From contig OX359247.1 of NCBI GenBank assembly GCA_947179485.1, positions 64,407,001 through 64,471,000 of the forward strand: DNA of 64,000 nt, in the 5' to 3' direction. Origin of the DNA: Allacma fusca (taxonomy: Eukaryota; Arthropoda; Collembola; Symphypleona; Sminthuridae). Positions 11,417 to 21,816 of the stretch are shown in pieces. The position numbers and the translations under genes were made by a program. Position 1 is the first letter of the stretch. Each line of letters starts with the position of its first letter. The notes beneath the pieces were generated by a model, which saw only the letters and a program-made list of their open reading frames with translations, was not told the origin of the DNA and made no database searches.

Positions 11417-12521
11417 CAGGGTTGCACAAATGAAAATGCCCTAGGTTTTATGCCTGCCCTCCTGAAAATGCCCAAAACGCCGAAAATGCCCTGAAAATGC
11501 CTTACTCTGAAAATGCCTTACTCTGAAAATGCCCGGCATTTTGGGCATTTTGGGCAGGCATTTTGGGCATATTGGGCATTTTTATAGAAACTTATACACT
11601 ATGACCATTATTGCTCCTTTAACGAATATAAGGGAGTTTTTCATAGCATAATCAAACCCATCCAGTTTTAGAAAATGTTATAAGTACTTGATTTTTAAAA
11701 AAGAATTTAATTTGTCTAATTCGTTACTTATGGCCAGTGGTTATTTTAATAATCCTTAAAAAAATTTAAGCTCCAACGGAGTTGCAAACATTCAACGCTG
11801 TACATTATTAAAAACTTTTGGATTTGGAAAGAACAATTTGCACAGTGCCAGCATAAATCCCATTTTTGATAATGGCTTGTAAAGTATAGAAAATTACATA
11901 CACATAAAATACACTTTCATTAGATACATAAGATGCGACTGTTATAATATATGTCAAAACTTCCGTAGTAAATTTTGTGTCGACTGAAAATTGCATTTAA
12001 TTAGCCTTAGTAAACCAGTGTAATAATTCTAGGAGTCCAAAGCAATAAATACATGTAGATGCCGACGAGTTTTGAAACTCACAAAGATATTTTTAATCTT
12101 TTAACAACTATTTTATCTTTTTGTGTTGCATCTTTGCCCGCATATGTTTGTTCTTGAAATCTAAATAATTCCAGACACGGTGTACAAACAAATTTTTACA
12201 ATAAAATAAGGAAAATAGAATTATTATTATTTTTCCATAAATAATAATAATTTTTCAACCCTCTTGGAAACATTTTGTTTCTATAATTTTATCATGTAAT
12301 CCAGTTGAATATTAAAATTATTTGCAACATACTGTTTTGTGACTTATTTTGCTAAATTAGACGGTGGCTAAAGTCATATATTTAAAAAATTGGTGCGAAT
12401 ATGCCGAAAATGCCTGCCCTAGGCTTAATATGCCCAAAATGCCCAAAGTGCCATAGATGTCCAAAATGCCATGAAATGAAAATGCCCAAAATGCCAGGGC
12501 ATTTTCAATTGTGCAACCCTG
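11417..12521. mobile_element. hAT MITE, AAAATGCCC-word, with exact 8-bp duplication
   Basis: The ends are CAGGGTTGCACAA (left) and TTGTGCAACCCTG (right). The duplication ACTACTAT lies at 11409-11416 and 12522-12529. Both arms are built of AAAATGCCC / GGGCATTTT words, about 160 bases each. The core has no transposase. It inserted into the TACTCTAC-word repeat. Confidence 0.9.
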
Positions 12522-12559
12522 ACTACTATACACAGCAAAAAGGTCACACTATGCAATAT

Positions 12560-13508
12560 ATGTAAAAGTTCACTGAATAGCGGTGCAAGGCGTTCAAATC
12601 GGCCTAAAAAGGTTTCCTGAATTCTAAAAATAAGCTTTAAATATGTTCCCTAGGAAAGAAACTCCCGGTTAATAGTAAACCGTTTATCCAGTAATCCATC
12701 AGTAGTTTATGCTAAATTAGAGGCGTACAGGACCGTTCTTATCAAGAAGTATCAAATTATATGTTAAACATTTTGGGAAACTAGTTTATTTTTTAGACAA
12801 CATTCACATGCTTGTACAGCTCACGTACATACATTAGAACCACTGATTATACCATAGAAACCTTGTTGACAACAAATTATTACAATTGGACTGTTCGTTG
12901 TCATTATATGTACATAAAGTTGAAACTTGAGATTATGGGAATATTATTGTAGTATACTGCATAGTATAAACAAAAATTATACGTAGATTCAAACCCAAAT
13001 TGGTTCATCGTGCACGAAAATGTCAGTTTAGTTTTTTAAGTAAAACCAATTGCAAATACTCTCGGTTTATAAGTATGTCCTCTATGATCTTAATTTCTAC
13101 AGTAGTCGACTGCGCCGCTGTATATGCTGAATATCCTTCATTGTACGCTTATTCTCCTTTTTTCAATATTTCAATTGCTGTCGGACTTAACGGAGGTTTT
13201 ATTGGCAACGGACTGTCCATTGCCATTTCATGCGCCGAATCTGCCATAATCTGGCTTAAAATTAACGGATAATTAAGGTACTGATATAAACAGGGATTAA
13301 TTCTGAGATTTTGCTTTTACGCCTGGAATGATTAAAGCTACAATAAATAATAGTAAAAGTTCCACTACTCCTAAAAAGGAGCACAAAGTAGAACGCACAA
13401 AGCTCCAATACAAAAACAAAACGTTGTACATTAAATGAAAATCGTAAAAGCTTATATCCATCCACACAAACGCAAAATAATATTTCGAATATTGAAACGC
13501 AGTGTAAC
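12560..13508. other. Unassigned sequence
   Basis: No motif, repeat or recognisable gene. The 90-codon frame at 13000-13272 has membrane-like composition, but nothing identifies it as real. Confidence 0.35.
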
Positions 13509-14177
13509 GGTGTAAGCAGGGTTGGCAAAATACCGGCTTTTATCAATAAAGGCCAAACCAGTGGCAAGAAATGGTAACAACCGGTTTTTATTGGACAGTG
13601 GACTTATTTGGATAGTATTAATTATGACCATTTTATACCAACCTATACAACAGGTCCGGACCGGTTAGAACCGGATTTTAACCGATAATAACCAGGCCAT
13701 TTATGACCACTTGGCAACCCTGTGTACGTGCATGCTTAATATTAGCCAAGCCGGTGGTACGTTTTGGTTAAAACCGGTTTTTATTGGACAGTGGATTTAG
13801 GGAAGCGCAAAGGTACAAAAACTTGGTTCCTGTTCCTGTTCCTGAACACGAACCCATAAATTCAGGTACAAAATTTATGTTCCTGGACCTATGCTAAAAT
13901 TTTATAGGTACGAATTTTCCGTTCCTGTACCTGTTCACAAATCCAAAATCTTGTACCTGTTCCTGAAATTGTACCCGTTCCTGAAAAGTACCCAAAACGT
14001 GTACCCATTCCCAAAAGTTATGCAAGTACCCGGGTGCGTCCCCGGGTACTTTAGTTTAAACATACGAACTTAAAATTCAATGTTTTTTATTATTTAATTG
14101 TGGTGACTCAAGTACAACAACATCGTGTAAAAACTAATACGAACAATATTATTAAAAATAATTTGTACACAACACAG

Positions 14178-17100
14178 TCATTCAATAGACATTAATTTAG
14201 CAACAGCCTTCATCCTCTTGGAATTGTAATCCTCACATTTGGTTTTACGCCAAACCTTGAGACTAAGACGTCTTTTAATAGTCTCGGCAGAGGTGAGCAT
14301 TTGCTTTGGCCCTAGCAAATCTGTTGCTAAAGAGAATGTTCTTTCAATAGGTACACCAGTTCCAGATACTGAAAGGAAATCTCTTGCCATTGTAGCTACT
14401 GCCGGGAAATTGCACTCATGCTCCTGTGAAATAAACGCAAGTGTTCAAAAACAATCGTTTTGATAGCATGAATTAATCAGAATTGTGTCTGCTCAATTTT
14501 CGGTATTACCTTCCACCAAATTAATGGTGAGTTGTCTTTGAGAGAAACGACTACAGGTAAGGAAAGATACTTCCTGAATTCATCCATCTTTGATTGCTTT
14601 GATCGCTTCATCTGAGTTGAAAGAATATCTGATGCATCGTTATTATCAGGAATTGAAACGTCTTCAGATTTATAAAAACGGTCCCAGTTTTCCAGAGCAA
14701 CTCTAAATGAAAAAGTTGAAAATGTATAAACTACCAAAAATGTACTTATCAACGTACTTAAATTTTTTATAGTTACTTCTTGTTAGCCTTAATCACATCA
14801 GCACTAATCCCAACAGATTTATACCAATCCAACTTACACCTCGGGTCAAGCACTAAAAACAAAGCACATTTAGTCGCATCCATTTGTTCTTACAAACCCA
14901 AGCATAGTAAAACTACCATGTACGTACACAAACCCATTACATAAACAAGGCCATCCGAAGAAGCATAATATTTATTACGTTTTTCGCAAGCGGCGGCAGC
15001 GGCAGTAACTATTTCGCTACTACTACAGTTATCGACCTAGGTAGAAAGAATATTACAAACCAGAATAATTGAGATCAAAAACATTTCAATAGACAGGTGC
15101 TGGGAACAAAACTTAATACCGAAAACGTTTCCAGGTGGTTATACAGCTCAATATACACTGCAGCCGAAAGTGCCATACTTGGAGATTTAGCTTTGGAAAT
15201 CTGAATTGTCATGTCTTGAAATGGCTGAGCAAAACATATTCAATAGTTTTAAAATAGTAATTTCCAAGTATAACTAACGTGAATAATATCTCCGTTTTGG
15301 TATTTAGAACATACTAACTACTAACTAGCTAGCGTACCTTCAAAAACAATATCATCTCGGATATTAGATTCCACTCTTCTTCAGCAACTTGAAAGCTTGC
15401 TAGCTTGCTTTGGTTTCGAAGCAAACAATCTAATGGCTAAAAAGGAATTTCATTTTTGTTTTAAATTAGTATTTATTGTTCCAGATTAAGCTGGTAGAAG
15501 ATGCAAAAAGCTAAATCCAGAAAAAGAAACTGTCAATATCTCAAATACATAAAATTATAGACGAACCTCTCGCATTTCAGAGACCCTTTGAAGCATATAA
15601 AATGTAGAATTCCAGCGATGAGGAGCATCCAAAGTTAGCATTTTGTGCTTTACTCGTTTAAGTAGACATGCCTCTTTAAATGATTCTCGCAAAACTGCGG
15701 ATTTGCGCACCATTTGAATTGCTGTTCGAATCTAGAATAAAAAATCATAGCTACGCTAATTTCCGGCTTCACGTAGAGTGGCGTTAGCTACCGCCGTCAA
15801 AGTAGGATGAATTGTGAATTTTTTGAAATTCCCGATTTTTATAGGAAAAAACGGGCCAATTTCAGCCACATAAGCAATAACCAATAGAATTTACATACGA
15901 AATTTTCACAAAAACTTTCATCGACATACATAGATTCAAAGATTTAGGATATATATAACTTTCATTTGAAGTCCAAAATTCCAAGAATTGTTTTTTTCAA
16001 AAACTATCCCGCCGATTTCAACCAAATACGAACTCAGCCTTACCTTTGACACAAATGTCCATAATATATTTAATTGAAATCGGTCTAGTAGTTTTTGAGT
16101 TATCGTGCGTACGGACACACGGGCGTACGGGCAGGTCTATTTACTAGAGACTCAAACCATCCTAAAACGCAACAGCAATATTATTCCGTGAAAACATTAT
16201 ATTTGCCTTAATACACTTACTCGACTGTATAAAGATTGTTTAGGTTCTATTCCAATATCTGAACGACTTGTTTCTTCTTCACTCGATTCTGAAGTTGTTG
16301 TATCAGAATCTGTTTCATCCGATTGGGAATCAAATACGAAGTCACTAAGTCTAGAAATATCGACATCAGTCACACGAATTGTCTTGAGAACGGCAAGAGC
16401 ATCTTGACATGCCAAATTAACTACATGTGCCAGACACCGCACGCGCTGATTACGTGTATCAAAATGCGCACCCTATAATTTAAAAAAACATCCAGTTGAT
16501 TAATAAAAATTAATGACTAGATCATTTGGTTTACAAAGCGAGAAAGTTGTCGTACAATGTTTTCACATTCACTTGCAAATTCCTTAAACATTGTGTCACA
16601 ATTAGCAGCATTATCCGTTGTCACGCCCAGTATTTTGTCAGCAATCCCAAATTCATTGATAACTTTAAATAATGATTCAGCAAGGGTTTTTCCCGAATGA
16701 TTCCCATTTAAGATATCCATTCCAATTAGCGTTTCTTTATACTCCCAAGATTCGGAAATCCACGAAGCAATAATTCCATGAAACGAGAAAAAGTTTTTAG
16801 AGGTCCAGCAATCAAGAATTAGGGAGATTTTTCCTGGGGCAGCCTAAAACATTTTATACATTTTTGTGTATTTATATTGTATTTCATTTTAGGACCTTCC
16901 ATCATACAGGTTTATATTTTTATCATATATCTTACATTGAGATCCTTTTTGAGTTGTGCTTTTTCGTCGTCGTACATGCCAAAAATGCGGCGTTTAAGTG
17001 TGTCCTTACTAATTAAGGAATTAATGGGTCGGCCATAACAAGAATATTCTTGAAACGCCGAAGACGACACAATGGATATAGGTTGATTCGTCATTATCAC

Positions 17101-17900
17101 CATATGCAGAAGATGTTTTTCGAATTCTTCTGCAACAAATGTCTATAAAACAAATCATACACGTGAGTTTTTAATGCTAATTTTTATGCACTAAACACCA
17201 TTGTTGTATTTCACTTTTTAAATATGATTGGGAACGTAACAATTGTTTGGTTAATAAACATTCAAAAAAATAGTATTATTTATTAGAAATTGAATTTATG
17301 TTCGAACAATAACGAAATTGGAAACTATTAAACTTGAAAAATAGTTATTACATTGTAGTTTTTAATTATTTAGTGAATTACAGTTCTCTAACATTAATGG
17401 GAATTCCAAGAGTATTAGTAACACTTACCTTGGGCTTAAAAAACTTTGACAAATCAGCCGCTTTAGATTTTGGGGTTGAAATTTGAACACCAGGATGTTT
17501 TCTTCGTAAGTGCTTTCGAATGTTTCCAGTGGAATTAGTTGGATCTCTCTTTAATGTGCTCCTAATTGAAAAAATATTTAAATTACGTAATTTATTTAAT
17601 TATTAATACTTTTTAATAACGTTAGTAAATATGCTGCAAAAGAATTATTTGGTAAGATTAGATGAAATAATAATGCTATCAATCTATAATATAAATTAGA
17701 ATTTAAATCATTAATTTTTATTGCTACCTTTATTATAATAAAACCTACCTGCAGTAATTGCACTGGAATTTTTGATTTTTTTTGTCATATTTATAATGAC
17801 TGTACACGTCAGACCTCTGTTTTGAATTTGCATTTTCTTCTGTATCACTATTTTGATCACTATCAAGATTTATTTCAATGGAATTGCTTGCTGTATCCAT
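14178..17900 (-). CDS. hAT transposase, 12 exons, uninterrupted (679 aa by hand splicing)
   Basis: Exons, in order of translation: 17749-17900, 17429-17561, 16936-17142, 16535-16843, 16221-16472, 15567-15731, 15338-15436, 15120-15224, 14934-15036, 14777-14852, 14510-14702, 14178-14423. All introns are GT-AG, phases agree, and the sum is 2,040 bp ending in TGA. The protein starts MDTASNS. A BED-type zinc finger (C47, C50, H68, H73) gives DNA binding. The RNase-H-like core follows: D175 in LILDCWTS, D241 in VTTDNAAN, C280/H283 in RCLAHVVNL, and APHRWNSTFYML. The C-terminal dimerisation region has YLSLP, PLIWWK and GVPIERTFSLA, in which E625 is the likely third catalytic residue (by analogy with Hermes D180/D248/E572). 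Excision and insertion of hAT DNA in the nucleus is its expected role. cDNA would confirm the exact splice sites. Confidence 0.9.
15760..16150. repeat. Diverged dispersed repeat inside a transposase intron
   Basis: It lies within the 489-bp intron between transposase exons 5 and 6. It matches 9540-9850 in ordered blocks and ends with a GTTATCGTGCGTACGGACAC-type string followed by a further GGGCGTACGGG, a motif style seen at the 3' ends of many insect-type repeats. It is probably a later insertion into the hAT element, tolerated because it is spliced out. Confidence 0.5.
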
Positions 17901-18499
17901 GTTCAAACTGAAGTAATTTCTTTAACGCAAAATAAGTTCAATGAGGAATACGATTATTAGTTTTAAAGCAACTAAAGAGCATGGCGAATGATATGCATAG
18001 CCATGTATGTACAATTTTCACATTCTTACATTCAGACCATGCTCAAAATTCATTTCGAGCGTTCATTGGTGCTTTGGAAATGATCGAAGTTCAAAAACGT
18101 GCAAGTACCCGGGTCCACACGTTTAAATATGGGTCATTCAACAGTGTGGACCTGTTCCTATTGGGAACACACAAACAGGAACGACTTTCGTTCCTGTACC
18201 TGTTTGTGACTGTGGTCACGGGTTTCTGGGTACAAAATAAAAGTACCTGTATTGTTCCTGTTACAATTGGGAACTTTTAAACTGTACCCATTTTGGACCT
18301 GTTCCTGTTCCTGTACCCAAATACCCGGGTTGGTCCTGTTCCCATGAGCTTCCCTAAGTGGATTTATTTGGATAATATTAATTACGACCTCTTTATACCA
18401 ATCCAAGCAGTTGGACCAAGCCGGTAAGAACCGGATTTTAACCAATAACGGCCAGGCCATTTCTTGCCACTTGCCAACCCTGGGTGTAAGGTATAGAAA

Positions 18500-18835
18500 A
18501 TACATAGTCGCGCATTTCGTATATAAGTAGTGCTTACTCGGGTAGCACTTCTTCTTATTGGACTTCGAGTTTACAAGTAAACTACTTCCACACTACTTAC
18601 TAACTATAGTCGACTCCAATATTCTACACTATACATTAGGAACGATTGTGAGCGAGTACTAGTAGTTACTACTACTTACAAACCTGTAGATGTCTCCGTC
18701 GTCCTACTCTACAAATAAATATTATTTTTTTCCATTTTCAACAACTACTCTAGTTTTTGCCACTATTCCACTACCACTACTAAAAAGTAGAGTAGTGTGG
18801 TCATCTCTGCTCTCTCGTCATCGTGAGTGCCCTCG
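18500..18835. repeat. TACTCTAC-word repeat, second copy
   Basis: Degenerate ACTACTC / GAGTAGT words end at GTGGTCATCTCTGC, matching the complement of the 11140-11160 end. Same family as 11100-11416. Confidence 0.5.
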
Positions 18836-21570
18836 TTATTTTATTTTACACGTAAATAAACACTCAGGCAATCTCCTACAATCCTTGTGCTTTCATATAA
18901 CTTTTTCATGGACACTTGTTTAAATATGACAAAATGTATTCTCATTGTTGAATTTCTCTTCTGATACAGAGTGGCCACAACTTTGCTTAGTGCCATGTTT
19001 GATCCTATCCACACTCTTGGAGTGTATTAAATAGTCCTGAGAAGCCCATCCAAGTCGCTACAAGCAATTCCAAAATATTTTTTAAGTGGCCAATGAGTAA
19101 CTATTTGTTAATTTAGAAACACTTGACAATTTTGATTTTGCTTCCCGTTTCCGACCCCAGTAACCTTGGATAAACTTAAACTTTAATTATTACTAATAGG
19201 CCCAATGTCGAAACCCGAATTAAAGATTTTACCAGTTTGATGTCGCGAAATCTCGATTTCCAGATGATTGGGCGCATTTTGTCCTTGCACTCAAGTTAAC
19301 ATAATGTCATCCACCACAGCAGGACTCAATCTCTCAAATCTCAATTTCCCGACACTCCCAAAAATACCGTGTCTCAGCTGAAATTTGGCATGTCAATTCC
19401 CTATGAGATACGAAACTTTGCAATTCGAAGAAGCAAATCAAAATGTAACGACTATGTGCCTATAGTGGACAGATTTGGCGAGTACTTTATAGGCTAATCT
19501 CGTTGTAACGGACAAATAAATAGCGGTTATCTGCATCCTCAGCCCTCCCATTGAAGAAATGACAGGGTCGGAATGTCTTTTCCACATCATTGTATTTTTT
19601 GCTCCTGAAACAATATTTTTTCTAATCTTGATCTTCGTTTTTACTGTAAAAACCTAAATTCTAAACGTTGGAGTTGGACAACTTAAAAATATATAAAATT
19701 TACTACAACCTAACGTTTAATTATTTTTAATTGTTGTCAAAATAAACAACCGGGGTATTTGGGTAGAAGTACAGGTGCATAACAGGTACAAACGTTTTGC
19801 ACTCACCCAGTTTGGGTACAGCTTCAGGTTCAAGTATGGGTACATTTACAAAAACAAACCTTTTGGGTATAACCATCAGGTATGGGTGCACACTGGGTAA
19901 TTACCTATTCCTGAACGTAAAGTACCTGAACATTCCAGTACTCCAAAATCATAATAATTTTAAAATAGCAGAACTGTAGCCCTCGACGTGGCATATAAAT
20001 CATTACTTAAATGTTATTGTATTCATTTTACAAGTTTATTATTGTTAGTATGTACTAGTGTCAGGACTGTAGCTCTCTGCTTGCTGCTTGCCATATTTAC
20101 CTAAATTTTACTAATCATTGTAGACGTGTCTAATTGTTATTACGCACTAGTACTTTAATTCCCGTATTTGTGTTATTTGCCAACAATAGCACAGAATATA
20201 CGTAAAACAGTTAAATTATTTGTCAGCTGAAAGTAACTTCACTATAAGAAAGTTTAAGGCAGCGGTTAGTTTCATGTCGTCCTATATTCTGGGTAATTCT
20301 TTAATTTAGACCAATCATTTTGAATATACCAAAATTATAGTTCCAACAAATTAGCTATGCAGTTGTACGTTCCAAAAAAAATAGGCTTCCTGGTCAACAC
20401 ATTTTTAAAAAGTATAAAGTCACTAAAAAAATTGACAGGTTTTAATTTGTTTTCGATTTATGGCTAGTTTGCCCTGCAAATAACGTCGAAGTTGAATGTG
20501 TCAATTCAACGGTAAAAAGTGCCTGCGTTCCTTAAACTTTGATAAAATATTTTTTGATAATAAACTATTTCGTCAATTTTTAACAAAAATTCTTCGTACT
20601 AATCGGTTCAGTGGCTCAGAAAATGGCTTATTGATCAGTGGTGATTTCTTTCTCGGATTAGCCAATATTGGTCACAGGTAGTTCCTTACCCGCAGACCAG
20701 TAATATTTGATATTAGGGTCTGAAATAGCATTAATAAAATAGTAAACTCAGGTAGCGTCATTATTTCAAATTATCAATTTTTCCTACATCCTGAAATTAT
20801 AATGTATGCTGGGGTTTTCATTAAAAATCATCGACATGATAAAATGAAAATTTATAATAAAATTTAACATGAGACATTATAAGGTAAACAGGAGATTTTA
20901 CCGACGAATTGAAATTAATACTTTGGATTTTTGCGGCATGTACCTAAGCTCATATAAAATTTCATCCTATCCCAGGGAGAATGGGACGACGGTTACTTAT
21001 TAGATTACTGTGAATGAAGCTGGCGCTGTGGGGTTGGGCTTGCTACAAAATTATGTAAGATTTTCTCCCCGAATTTCATTAAGATTGAAGAAGAGGAAAA
21101 GGTCATGAGGGCTAATATGAGTAATCTGCCTTACCGAGTTCACATCCTATCCATTGGCCCTCTCTCTGAAATTCATGAGATCAACTAATTGTAAGTTCAA
21201 CCGGTACTTACCATCACCCTCGCAGTTTGTGAGAGCAAGGACGAGAGAGAGGACGAGGCATCCCTAATTCCCTTGTGAGAGTGCCCATGTATGGCCGAAT
21301 GCAATGCAGTAGTAAAGCAAGTGCAGAGCTGAGGGACTTTACGAGGAAGGAGACGATTCATGAGAGTTGCAAGGAAGAAGATGAACGAATCAGAGATCCA
21401 GAGTCCAAGTTCAAATGGTTTTGCTATTTTGTAAAAACTGGGGTGTAAAAATATTAGTTTAAAGTATTGAAAGTTGTGAATTGCAATAGTGATTTAATGT
21501 TTTTATAAAATTCAGTAGTAGAAAAGTCAAAATAAGTTCTGAAGGAAAACGTACAGAATCCAATCTCTTC
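18836..21570. other. Intergenic, with a GGTAC-word fragment at about 19745-19945
   Basis: The fragment carries GGTACAGG / CCTGAACC words like the ends of the hAT at 13798-18356 and the MITE at 2590-3432; no clear termini were found. The last 500 bases probably hold the PRPF3 promoter and 5' leader. No other gene is supported. Confidence 0.45.
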
Positions 21571-21574
21571 CACA

Positions 21575-21578
21575 ATGG
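21575..21578 (+). other. Possible first coding exon end of PRPF3
   Basis: ATG at 21575 sits in a good context (CCACAATGG). It is followed at 21579 by a GTAACA donor; the acceptor TTTTTAG ends at 21805. Splicing keeps the frame, adding MGDQI ahead of the ATG at 21817. This start has a better context than the internal one, but there is no transcript evidence. Confidence 0.45.
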
Positions 21579-21816
21579 GTAACATTCATTATTTATTCAC
21601 TACTGATCAAATCAAAGGCTCTTAATCTCATTTTATCTCAAGTTGTAGTGTTACAGAAAATTATAGGAAATATAAAATATCAACTTTCAGTTAATCAATT
21701 AAAAGGAATTTAGCTGTATTGCAATTGGCTTAGTTAATTATTTCTAGTAGATTTCATGTGGATAAATCATTTGCTTGACTTGAGCTTATGTTCGTACATT
21801 TTTAGGCGATCAAATT

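Larger units (their letters stand above)
13798..18356 (-). mobile_element. Complete hAT transposon (4,559 bp) with an open transposase
   Basis: The terminal inverted repeat TAGGGAAGC (13798-13806) matches GCTTCCCTA (18348-18356) exactly. The 8-bp target duplication AGTGGATT lies at 13790-13797 and 18357-18364. Subterminal arms of roughly 250 bases on each side carry many GGTACAGGAACAGG-type words. It contains one 12-exon transposase gene on the minus strand with no stop. All parts needed for autonomous movement are visible, so this copy is either recent or still potentially active; activity itself is an inference. Confidence 0.9.
13517..18482. mobile_element. AACCGG-word hAT MITE dimer, split by a hAT transposon
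   Basis: The outer element starts CAGGGTTGGCAAAATACCGG and ends CCAACCCTG, with an exact GGTGTAAG duplication at 13509-13516 and 18483-18490. It holds a complete unit (13517-13722, both ends present) and then a second unit, lacking its first few dozen bases, from about 13741. The second unit is interrupted after TTGGACAGTGGATT by the 4.56-kb hAT transposon and resumes at 18357. Without that insertion the composite would be about 400 bp. Confidence 0.85.

Noticed and set aside
13000-13272. 90-codon hydrophobic frame as a membrane protein
   Set aside because: No conserved motif, no splice or polyadenylation context, and A/T-rich composition like its surroundings.
14178-18280. Several separate short genes on the minus strand
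   Set aside because: The pieces join through GT-AG introns into one hAT transposase, so they are exons.
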